From assembly GCA_949752795.1 (NCBI GenBank), contig CATKHW010000375.1, forward strand, positions 62,001 through 126,000: a stretch of DNA of 64,000 bases. Reading direction: 5' to 3'. Source of the DNA: Hyperoodon ampullatus. Lineage: Eukaryota; Chordata; Mammalia; Artiodactyla; Ziphiidae. Numbering within the stretch: the first letter of the stretch is position 1; each line of letters starts with the position of its first letter. Position numbers and translations under genes: made by a program. Below, one piece after another: positions 1-9,906 of this stretch. The notes beneath the pieces were generated by a model. The model saw only the letters and a list, made by a program, of their open reading frames with translations, ran no database searches and was not told the DNA's origin.

Positions 1-324
1 AAAGCAGATGGAAAGTCAAACCGGAGCACCAGGATAGGGACTATTCGTTGAGATTTAGAAACCTTTCGTATTCACAGTGTGTCCGTTCTCTAGGTATCCC
101 GTACATGTTATAGCTGTAGTAATATTCCCTTCAACCTGGAGAGTTGGGATTCATGGAATGGGTGCCAAGCATTTGTGCTTTAAAGGGTCTGCATTTGCTC
201 ACCCAATCTCACCAATCGTCTCAGTCCCAAGTGTCCCTCCTTATGCCACATCCAGCTGTCGTTGTAGATAGGGTCATTCCAGGTTTCATCAGAGACCCTG
301 AAGGAATTGTAAAGAATTTCCCAG

Positions 325-1203
325 TTTTTTTGTTTTGTTTTTGAAATTCCTTTTTATAGTGGGTTTGAGCTGATTCTCGCTGCCATGTTTATGTCAATCT
401 AGGAACACTTGATTCCCTTACGGAGACATATCAATTCATATGTTTTAAGATTCTTACTAGTCAGATATATTCCTCTGCGGGAAATATGGGGTTTTGAGTC
501 CCTTTCACTGAGGAAGGTGTTGGTCTTGTCTATTCCATAGTTGATTTTTGGAACGGTACCTGTGCTTATATCAAACTCTGGTTTTATGCATCATCCCACC
601 TCTCCTTCCCCCTTAAGCAGGCATAAGAGTGTTTTCTAAATGTGAGACACTGTTCTCTTTCCTAACTCAGTTCAAGTGTAGCCATGTTTACAGGATCTTC
701 ATAAGTGATATCTTATGATAAGTTTCTTTTTCTGTGTGACTTATTTCACTTAGAATCATCGTACCTGAATCCACCCATTTTGCTGCTACTGGTCTTATGA
801 CATTGATTTCATGGCTGAGGGATATTCCATCGTACGTAAGTACCGCAATTTTCTGAACCATTTTTATATTTCCTGGGATATTTAAGGTGTACCCAAGTTG
901 AGGTCCTTGTAAGCAGTGCAGCCCTAAATTTTGGGGTGGCTCTGTCTTATTGATTTTCAGTTTTCCCAAGGAATATTCCCTAGACTGGAAGTGCCCTTGG
1001 CTCTGTAGCTCTGTTGTTTACTTGTTTTAGGGAACACAATGCACTCCTCCAGAGAGGCAGTTGGCAATTTACATCCCGCCCATCAGCATAACAAGGCTCC
1101 CTGTTCTCCAGGGCCTGTCTTGCCTTTCTGGATTTTACACATTTTGTGGATGTCCCTTTTACCGGTGGGAAGTGATACTTCTTTGTAGTGCAGATTTGCA
1201 TTG
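325..1203 (-). mobile_element. 5'-truncated L1 (LINE-1) 3' end, antisense (representative copy)
   Basis: Read on the minus strand this is the last ~880 bp of a mammalian L1: the C-terminal end of ORF2 (about 1203 to 688), a 3' UTR (about 687 to 345) and a degenerate A-rich tail, seen on the plus strand as T-rich sequence from 325. The strongest nucleotide matches to L1 as I know it are the segments around TAAGTGATATCTTATGAT (about 703-720), GGCTGAGGGATATTCCATCG (812-831) and the stretch GACCGGTGGGAAGTGATACTTC, best preserved in later units. The usual L1 polyadenylation signal near the tail is not intact. A matching segment lies in every monomer at the same phase, so insertion preceded amplification. 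I did not find a convincing target-site duplication. Confidence 0.9.
688..1203 (-). pseudogene. Remnant of L1 ORF2 C-terminus (frameshifted)
   Basis: L1 ORF2 encodes the endonuclease/reverse transcriptase of LINE-1; only its extreme C-terminal region is represented. The 93-codon frame at 969-688 ends with ILSEISHTEKETYHKISL followed by a few residues and a stop, matching the end of mammalian ORF2p in spacing and residues. A second frame at 1201-980 continues the similarity upstream (REPCYADGRDVNCQLPLW aligns with the Cys/Trp-rich segment of ORF2p) but is in a different phase, so at least one frameshift separates them. No catalytic domain is present. Comparable remnants occur in every monomer, e.g. 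4445-4164 with 4701-4456. Confidence 0.85.
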
Positions 1204-1215
1204 CCCGCTTGCTTG

Positions 1216-1289
1216 CTTGGCCAAAAAGGGCGTATGCGTTTTCTCCTGAATATATTCAGGAGAAAACGCATACGCCCTTTTTGGCCAAG
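1216..1289. repeat. 74-bp perfect palindrome (representative copy)
   Basis: Two 37-bp arms meet without spacer at 1252/1253. The sequence starts CTTGGCC, has GAATATATTC at its centre and ends GGCCAAG. It is preceded by a short GCTT run (1204-1215). It occurs once per monomer, 37 times in the window. By eye 12 copies are perfect (starting at 1216, 9907, 13383, 20333, 23810, 27284, 34258, 37733, 39471, 42945, 56874, 58612). The others carry one or two arm mismatches, except the copies at 60350 and 63826 (5-6 mismatches) and the copy at 8170 (one T lost). As DNA it could extrude a cruciform; as RNA from either strand it would fold into a hairpin of up to 37 bp. Function unknown. Confidence 0.97.
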
Positions 1290-2062
1290 TGCATCATTGT
1301 CGAAGTTGGGCACCTCTTCCTGTGCTTTAAAGGTGATTCCAACGTACCTCTTGAAATCTGTTTCCTGCTATTCTGCCTCGCTTTCAAGTCCGCCTCGTTG
1401 CCTTCCCTCAACAGATTTTTGGACGATAGTTGTCCTTTATTACTCGGCCAGTTTGTGAATTGCTGTGCCCCTGAGTTCCATTTTTCAACTCGTTTTTGGT
1501 GAGCTGACCGCAAGTCCAAAACTTAGGTTCAGGACCTATACTGGTTCACGGTGGGTGGCTGAGACATTGGTTAATTCTTCTTCCTGCCGGGAAATTACAG
1601 TGATATGTGACCGTCCAAATGCCTAACAGCTAATCTCTCATTGGTTCTCCCTCTTCCCTTTCATCCTCTGCCAAATTGGCAACCTGTGCGAACCAGGACG
1701 TTAAAGGGGCTGTCTCTCCAAGTTGGGAGGTTGATAGTAAAGCAGATGGAAAGTCAAACCGGAGCACAAGGAGAGGGACTGTTCATTGAGTTTTAGAAAC
1801 CTTTCGATTTCACAGTGTGTCCGTTCTCTAGGTTTCCCGTACATGTTATAGCTGTAGTAATATTTCCTTCAACCTGGAGAGTTGGGACCCATGGAATGGG
1901 TGCCAGGCATTTGTGCTTTAAAGGGTCTGCATTTGCTCACCCAATCTCAACAATCGTCTCAGTCCCAAGTGTCCCTCCTTATGCCACATCCAGCTGTCAT
2001 TGTAGATAAGGTCATTCCAGGTTTCATCAGAGACCCTGAAGGAATTGTAAAGAATTTCCTAG
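1290..2062 (+). other. Non-L1 half of the monomer, origin not recognised (representative)
   Basis: About 770 bp between the palindrome and the T-rich L1 tail. I see no coding gene, tRNA or known transposon in it. The first 220 bp (1290-1512) contain nine CpG sites, and several of these appear as TG or CA in other units, the pattern expected from deamination of methylated CpG. Short open frames here recur with the same phase in all units and show no family resemblance. A sequence similar to one half of the CENP-B box (TTCGTTG) occurs in the same segment of most units, for example at 3520-3526, but the conserved CGGG half is absent. Confidence 0.75.
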
Positions 2063-2954
2063 TTTTTTTGTTTTGTTTTTGAAATTCCTTTTTATAGTGG
2101 GTTTGAGCTGATTCTCGCTGCCATGTTTATGCCAGTCTAGACAAACTTGATTCCCTTACGGAGACATATCAATACATAGGTTTTAAGATTCTTACTAGTC
2201 AGATATATTCCTCTGTGGGAAATATGGGGTTTTGAGTCCCTTTCACTGAGGAAGGTGTAGGTCTTGTCTATTCCATAGTTGGTTTTTGGAACGGTACCTG
2301 TGCTTATATCACACTCTGGTTTTATGCATCACCCCACCTCTCCTTCCCCCTTAAGCAGGCATAAGAGTGTTTTCTAAATGTGAGACACTGTTCTCTTTCC
2401 TAACTCAGTTCAAGTGTAGCCATGTTTACAGGATCTTCATAAGTGATATCTTATGATAAGTTTCTTTTTCTGTGTGCCTTATTTCACTTAGAATCATCGT
2501 ACCTGAATCCACCCATTTTGCTGCTACTGGTCTTAGGACATTGATTTCATGGCTGAGGGATATTCCATCGTACGTAAGTACCGCAATTTTCTGAACCATT
2601 TTTATATTTCCTGGGATATTTAAGGTGTACCCAAGTTGAGGTCCTTGTAAGCAGTGCAGCCCTAAATTTTGGGGTGGCTCTGTCTTATTGATTTTCAGTT
2701 TACCCAAGGTATATTCCCTAGACTGGAAGTGCCCTTGGCTCTGTAGCTCTGTTCTTTACTTGTTTTACGTAACACAATGCACTCCCCCAGAGAGGCAGTT
2801 GGCAGTTTACATCCCGCCCATCAGCATAACAAGGCTCCCTGTTCTCCAGGGCTTGTCTTGCCTTTCGGGTTTTTACACATTTTGTGTATGTCCCTTTTGA
2901 CCGGTGGGAAGTGATACTTATTTGTAGTGCAGATTTGCATTGCCCGCTTGCTTG

Positions 2955-4692
2955 CTTGGCCAAAAAGGGCGTATGCGTTTTCTCCTGAATATATTCAGGA
3001 GAAAACGCATACGTCCATTTTGGCCAAGTGCATCATTGTCGAAGTTGTGCCCCTCTTCCTGTGCTTTAAAGGCGATTCCAACGTACCTCTTGAAATCTGT
3101 TTCCTGCTATTCTGCCTCGCTTTCAAGTCCGCCTTGTTGCCTTCCCTCAAGAGATTTTTGGACCATAGTTGTCCTTTATTACTCGGCCAGTTTGTGAATT
3201 GTTGTGCCCCTGAGCTCCATTTTTCAACTCGTTTTTGGTGAGCTGACCACAAGTCCAAAATTTTGGTTCAGGACCTATGCTGTTTCCCGGTGGGGGGCTG
3301 AGACTTTGGTTAATTCTTCTTCCTGCTGGGAAATTACAGTGATATGTGCCCGTCCAAATGCCTAACAGCTACTCTCTCATTGGTTCTCCCTCTTCTCTTT
3401 CATCCTCTGCCAAATTGGCAACCTGTGCGAACCAGGAGGTTAAAGGGGCTGTCTCTCCAAGTTGGGAGGTTGATAGTAAAGCAGATGGAAAGTCAAACCA
3501 GAGCACCAGGACAGGGACTATTCGTTGAGTTTTAGAAACCTTTCGTATTCACAGTGTGTCCGTTCTCTAGGTTTCCCGTACATGTTATAGCTGTGGTAAT
3601 ATTCCCTTCAACCTGGAGAGTTGGGACCCATGGAATGGGTGCCAGGCATTTGTGCTTTAAAGGGTCTGCATTTGCTCACCCAATCTCACCAATCGTCTCA
3701 GTCCCAAGTGTCCCTCGTTATGCCACATCCAGCTGTCACTGTAGATAGGGTCATTCCAGGTTTCATCAGAGACCCTGAAGGAATTGTAAAGAATTTCCCA
3801 GTTTTTTGTTTTGTTTTTGAAACTCCTTTTTATAGTGTGTTTGAGCTGATTCTCGCTGCCATGTTTATGCCAGTCTAGACACACTTGATTCCCTTACGGA
3901 GACATATCAATATATAGGTTTTAAGATTCTTACTAGTCAGATATATTCCTCTGCGGGAAATATGGGGTTTTGAGTCCCTTTCACTGAGGAAGGTGTAGGT
4001 CTTGTCTATTCCATAGTTGGTTTTTGGAACAGTACCTGTGCTTATATTAAACTCTGGTTTTATGCAGCACCCCAACTCTCCTTCCCCCTTAAGCAGGCAT
4101 AAGAGTGTTTTCTAAATGTGAGACACTGTTCTCTTTCCTAACTCAGTTCAAGTGTAGCCATGTTTACAGGATCTTCATAAGTGATATCTTATGATAAGTT
4201 TCTTTTTCTGTGTGACTTATTTCACTTAGAATCATCGTACCTGAATCCACCCATTTTGCTGCTACTGGTCTTATGACATTGATTTCATGGCGGAGGGATA
4301 TTCCATCGTACGTAAGTACCACAATTTTCTGAACCATTTTTATATTTCCTGGGATACTTAAGGTGTACCCAAGTTGAGGTCCTTGTAAGCAGTGCAGCCC
4401 TAAATTTTGGGGTGGCTCTGTCTTATTGATTTTCAGTTTTCCCAAGGTATATTCCCTAGACTGGAAGTGCCCTTGGCTCTGTAGCTCCGTTGTTTACTTG
4501 TTTTAGGTAACACAATGCACTCCTCCAGAGAGGCAGTTGGCAATTTACATCCCGCCCATCAGCATAACAAGGCTCCCTGTTCTCCAGGGACTGTCTTGCC
4601 TTTCTGGTTTTTACACATTTTGTGGACGTCCCTTTTGACAGGTGGGAAGTGATACTTCTTTGTAGTGCAGATTTGCATTGCCCGCTTGCTTG
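2955..4692 (+). repeat. Monomer 2 (1,738 bp)
   Basis: Palindrome 2955-3028 with two right-arm mismatches (GTCCATTTT). L1 part 3802-4680. It carries ACAGTACC, TTATATTAAAC and ATGCAGCACC, markers also found in monomers 5, 7, 12 and 25. Confidence 0.95.
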
Positions 4693-6431
4693 CTTGGCCA
4701 AAAAGTGCGTATGCGTTTTCTCCTGAATATATTCAGGAGAAAATGCATACGCCCTTTTTGGCCAAGTGCATCATTGTCGAAGTTGGGCACCTCTTCCTGT
4801 GCTTTAAAGGCGATTCCAACGTACCTCTTGAAATCTGTTTCCTGCTATTCTGCCTCGCATTCAAGTCCGCCTCGTTGCCTTCCCTCAACAAATTTTTGGA
4901 CGATAGTTGTCCTTTATTACTCGGCCAGTTTGTGAATTGCTGTGCCCCTGAGCTCCATTTTTCAACTCGTTTTTGGTGCGCTGACCGCAAGTCCAAAACT
5001 TAGGTTCAGGACCTATACTGGTTCACGGTGGGTGGCTGAGACAATGGTTAATTCTTCTTCCTGCCGGGAAATTACAGTGATATGTGACCGTCCAAATGCC
5101 TAACAGCTAATCTCTCATTGGTTCTCCCTCTTCCCTTTCATCCTCTGCCAAATTGGCAACCTGTGCGAACCAGGAGGTTAAAGGGGCTGTCTCTCCAAGT
5201 TGGGAGGTTGATAGTAAATCAGATGGAAAGTCAAACCGGAGCACCAGGAGAGGGACTGTTCATTGAGTTTTAGAAACCTTTCGATTTCAGAGTGTGTCCG
5301 TTCTCTAGGTTTCCCGTACATGTTATAGCTGTAGTAATATTCCCTTCAACCTGGAGAGTTGGGACCCATGGAATGGGTGCCAGGCATTTGTGCTTTAAAG
5401 GGTCTGCATTTGCTCACCCAATCTCACCAATCGTCTCAGTCCCAAGTGTCCCTCCTTATGCCACATCCAGCTATCATTGTAGATAAGGTCATTCCAGGTT
5501 TCATCAGAGACCCTGAAGGAATTGTAAAGAATTTCCTAGTTTTTTTGTTTTGTTTTTGAAATTCCTTTTTATAGTGGGTTTGAGCTGATTCTCGCTGCCA
5601 TGTTAATGCCAGTCTAGACACACTTGATTCCCTTACGGAGATATATCAATACATAGGTTTTAAGATTCTTACTAGTCAGATATATTCCTCTGAGGGAAAT
5701 ATGGGGTTTTGAGTCCCTTTCACTGAGGACGGTGTAGGTCTTGTCTATTCCATAGTTGGTTTTTGGAACGGTACCTGTGCTTATATCACACTCTGGTTTT
5801 ATGCATCACCCCACCTTTCCTTCCCCCTTAAGCAGGCATAAGAGTGTTTTCTAAATGTGAGACACTGTTCTCTTTCCTAACTCAGTTCAAGTGTAGCCAT
5901 GTTTACAGGATCTTCATAAGTGATATCTTATGACAAGTTTCTTTTTCTGTGTGACTTATTTCACTTAGAATCATCGTACCTGAATCCACCCATTTTGCTG
6001 CTACTGGTCTTATGACATTGATTTCATGGCTGAGGGATATTCCATCGTACGTAAGTACCGCAATTTTCTGAACCATTTTTATATTTCCTGGGATATTTAA
6101 GGTGTACCCAAGTTGAGGTCCTTGTAAGCAGTGCAGCCCTAAATTTTGGTGTGGCTCTGTCTTATTGATTTTCAGTTTTCCCAAGGTATATTCCCTAGAC
6201 TGGTAGTGCCCTTGGCTCTGTAGCTCTGTTCTTTACTTGTTTTAGGGAACACAAGGCACTCCTCCAGAGAGGCAGTTGGCAGTTTACATCCCGCCCATCA
6301 GCATAAAAAGGCTCCCTGTTCTCCAGGGCCTGTCTTGCCTTTCTGGTTTTTACACATTTTGTGGATGTCCCTTTTGACCGGTGGGAAGTGATACTTATTT
6401 GTAGTGCAGATTTGCATTACCCGCTTGCTTG
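4693..6431 (+). repeat. Monomer 3 (1,739 bp)
   Basis: Palindrome 4693-4766 with one mismatch in each arm at non-opposed positions. L1 part 5540-6419. A relative of monomer 1. Confidence 0.95.
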
Positions 6432-8169
6432 CTTGGCCAAAAAGGGCGTATGCGTTTTCTCCTGAATATATTCAGGAGAAAACGCATACGCCCATTTTGG
6501 CCAAGTGCATCATTGTCGAAGTTGTGCCCCTCTTCCTTTGCTTTAAAGGCGATTCCAACGTACCTCTTGAAATCTGTTTCCTGCTATTCTGCCTCGCTTT
6601 CAAGTCCGCCTCGTTGCGTTCCCTCAAGAGATTTTTGGATGATAGTTGTTCTTTATTACTCGGCCAGTTTGTGAATTGCTGTGCCCCTGAGCTCCATTAT
6701 TCAACTCGTGTTTGGTGAGCTGACCGCAAGTCCAAAATTTTGGTTCAGGACCTATACTGGTTCCCGGTGGGTGGCTGAGACTTTGGTTAATTCTTCTTGC
6801 TGCCGGGAAATTACAGTGATATGTGCCCGTCCAAATGCCTAACAGCTACTCTCTCATTGGTTCTCCCACTTCCCTTTCATCCTCTGCCAAATTGGCAACC
6901 TGTGCGAACCAGGAAGTTAAAGGGGCTGTCTCTCCAAGTTGGGAGGTTGATAGTAAAGCAGATGGAAAGTCAAACCGGAGCACCAGGAGAGGGACTATTC
7001 GTTGAGTTTTAGAAACCTTTCGTATTCACAGTGTGTCCGTTCTCTAGGTTTCCTGTACATGATATAACTGTAGTAATATTCCCTTCAACCTGGAGAGTTG
7101 GGACCCATGGAATGGGTGCCATGCATTATTGCTTTAAAGGGTCTGCATTTGCTCACCCAATCTCACCAATCCTCTCAGTCCCAAGTGTCCTGCCTTATGC
7201 CACATCCAGCTGTCATTGTAGATAGGGTCATTCCAGGTTTCATCAGAGACCCTGAAGGAATTGTAAAGAATTTCCTAGTTTTTTTGTTTTGTTTTTGAAA
7301 TTCCTTTTTATACTGGGTTTGAGCTGATTCTCGCTGCCATATTTATGCCAGTCTAGACACACTTGATTCCCTTACGGAGACATATCAATACATAGGTTTT
7401 AAGATTCTTACTAGTCAGATATATTCCTCTGTGGGAAATATGGTGTTTTGAGTCCCTTTCACTGAGGAAGGTGTAGGTCTTGTCTATTCCATAGTTGGTT
7501 TTTGGAACGGTACCTGTGCTTATATAAAACTCTGGTTTTATGCATCACCCCACCTCTCCTTCCCCCTTAAGCAGGCATAAGAGTGTTTTCTAAATGTGAG
7601 ACACTGTTCTCTTTCCTAACTCAGTTCAAGTGTAGCCATGTGTACAGGATCTTCATAAGTGATATCTTATGATAAGTTTCTTTTTCTGTGTGACTTATTT
7701 CACTTAGAATCATCGTACCTGAATCCACCCATTTTGCTGCTACTGGTCTTATGACATTGATTTCATGGCTGAGGGATATTGCATCGTACGTAAGTACCAC
7801 AATTTTTTGAACAATTTTTATATTTCCTGGGATATTTAAGGTGTACCCAAGTTGAGGTCCTTGTAAGCAGTGCAGCCCTAAATTTTGGGGTGGCTCTGTC
7901 TTATTGATTTTCAGTTTTCCCAAGGAATATTCCCTAGACTGGAAGTGCCCTTGGCTCTGTAGCTCTGTTGTTTACTTGTTTTAGGGAACACAATGCACTC
8001 CTCCAGAGAGGCAGTTGGCAATTTACATCCCGCCCATCAGCATAACAAGGCTCCCTGTTCTCCAGGGCCTGTCTTGCCTTTCTGGATTTTACACATTTTG
8101 TGGATGTCCCTTTTACCGGTGGGAAGTGATACGTCTTTGTAGTGCAGATTTGCATTGCCCGCTTGCTTG
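6432..8169 (+). repeat. Monomer 4 (1,738 bp)
   Basis: Palindrome 6432-6505 with one right-arm mismatch. L1 part 7279-8157; the last 220 bp match monomer 0. This is the first unit with the ATGCATTATTGC variant in place of AGGCATTTGTGC near 7121. Confidence 0.95.
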
Positions 8170-9906
8170 CTTGGCCAAAAAGGGCGTATGCGTTTTCTCC
8201 TGAATATATTCAGGAGAAAACGCATACGCCCTTTTGGCCAAGTGCATCATTGTCGAAGTTGTGCCCCTCTTCCTGTGCTTTAAAGGCGATTCCAACGTAC
8301 CTCTTGAAATCTGTTTCCTGCTATTCTGCCTCGCTTTCAAGTCCGCCTCGTTGCCTTCCCTCAACAGATTTTTGGACGATAGTTGTCCTTTATTACTCGG
8401 CCAGTTTGTGAATTGCTGTGCCCCTGAGCTCCATTTTACAACTCGTTTTTGTTGAGCTGACCGCAAGCCCAAAATTTTGGTTCGGGACCTATACTGGTTC
8501 CCGGTGGATAGCTGAGACTTTGCTTAATTCTTCTTCCTGCCGGGAAATTCCAGTGATATGTGCCCGTCCAAATGCCTAACAGCTACTCTCTCATTGGTTC
8601 TCCCTCTTCCCTTTCATCCTCTGCCAAATTGGCAACCTGTGCGAACCAGGAGGTTAAAGGGGCTGTCTCTCCAAGTTGGGAGGTTGACAGTAAAGCAGAT
8701 GGAAAGTCAAACCAAAGCACCAGGACAGGGACTATTCGGTGAGTTTTAGAAACCTTTCGTATTCACAGTGTGTCTGTTCTCTAGGTTTCCCGTACATGTT
8801 ATAGCTGTAGTAATATTCCCTTCAACCTGGAGAGTTGGGACCCATGGAATGTGTGCCAGGGATTTGTGCTTTAAAGGGTCTGCATTTGCTCACCCAATCT
8901 CACCAATCGTCTCAGTCCCAAGTGTCCCTCGTTATGCCACATCCAGCTGTCATTGTAGATAGGGTCATTCCAGGTTTCATCAGAGACCCTGAAGGAATTG
9001 TAAAAATTTCCCAGTTTTTTTGTTTTGTTTTTTAAATTCCTTTTTATAGTGAGTTTGAGCTGATTCTCGCTGCCATGTTTATGCCAGTCTAGACACACTT
9101 GATTCCGTAACGGAGACATATCAATACATAGGTTTTAAGATTCTTACTAGTCAGATATATTCCTCTGCGGGAAATATGGGGTTTTGAGTCCCTTTCACTG
9201 AGGAAGGTGTAGGTCTTGTCTATTCCATAGTTGGTTTTTGGAACAGTACCTGTGCTTATATTAAACTCTGGTTTTATGCAGCACCCCACCTCTCCTTCCC
9301 GCTTAAGCAGGCATAAGAGTGTTTTCTAAATGTGAGACACTGTTCTCTTTCCTAACTCAGTTCAAGTGTAGCCATGTTTACAGGATCTTCATAAGTGATA
9401 TCTTATGATAAGTTTCTTTTTCTGTGTGACTTATTTCACTTAGGATCATCGTACCGGAATCCACCCATTTTGCTGCTACTGGTCTTATGACATTGATTTC
9501 ATGGCTGAGGGATATTCCATCGTACGTAAGTACCACAATTTTCTGAACCATTTTTATATTTCCTGGGATATTTAAGGTGTACCCAAGTTGAGGTCCTTGT
9601 AAGCAGTGCAGCCCTAAATTTTGGGGTGGCTCTGTCTTATTGATTTTCAGTTTTCCCAAGGTATATTCCCTAGACTGGATGTGCCCTTGGCTCTGTAGCT
9701 CTGTTCTTTACTTGTTTTAGGGAACACAATGCACTCCTCCAGAGAGGCAGTTGGCAATTTACATCCCGCCCATCAGCATAACAAGGCTCCCTGTTCTCCA
9801 GGGCCTGTCTTGCCTTTCTGGTTTTTACACATTTTGTGGATGTCCCTTTTGACCGGTGGGAAGTGATACTTCTTTGTAGTCCAGATTTGCATTGCCCGCT
9901 TGCTTG
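8170..9906 (+). repeat. Monomer 5 (1,737 bp)
   Basis: Palindrome 8170-8242 is 73 bp because one T is missing from the right-arm run. L1 part 9015-9894. From 8351 on it is the source or copy of monomer 7. Confidence 0.95.

Larger units (their letters stand above)
1..1215 (+). repeat. Monomer 0 (left-truncated)
   Basis: Starts about 525 bp into a unit. L1 part at 325-1203. The distal end (CTGGATTTTACAC, CCTTTTACCGG) is shared with monomer 4, about 6,954 bp downstream. Confidence 0.95.
1216..2954 (+). repeat. Monomer 1 (1,739 bp)
   Basis: Perfect palindrome 1216-1289; L1 part 2063-2942; linker 2943-2954. Closest to monomer 3 (GGGCACCTC, GATAAGGTCATT, AATTTCCTAG shared), two units downstream. 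Confidence 0.95.

Noticed and set aside
311..324. Candidate L1 target-site duplication (AAAGAATTTCCCAG before the T-rich tract)
   Set aside because: No clear second copy was found on the other side of the L1 part or beyond the palindrome; partial matches such as GAAATCTGTTTCCTG are too weak.
688..969. 93-codon minus-strand frame conserved in most monomers as a possible small protein gene
   Set aside because: It is the tail of decayed L1 ORF2, and frameshifts and stops vary among units (shortened near 18122 and 28544). Persistence follows from recent copying rather than selection.
1204..1215. GCTT run as a microsatellite
   Set aside because: Only two to three units, often altered (CTTTCTTG in some monomers) and not length-variable in the window; treated as a linker within the monomer.
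1188..1502. Recurrent 104-codon plus-strand frame crossing the palindrome, present in most monomers
   Set aside because: It exists because the palindrome and its flank lack stops in one phase. It overlaps an equally open minus-strand frame, crosses L1 fossil and unrelated sequence, and shows no protein-family resemblance. Its conservation equals that of the surrounding DNA.
3519..3535. Possible CENP-B box
   Set aside because: TTCGTTG matches one half, but the following positions lack the required A and the CGGG core. No canonical box was seen on either strand of the monomer, so a centromeric CENP-B role is not supported.
4998..5015. tRNA B-box-like GGTTCAGGACC after the palindrome segment (possible SINE or Pol III promoter)
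   Set aside because: A key position differs from the B-box consensus, no A box lies at a suitable distance, and no tRNA-like fold is evident.
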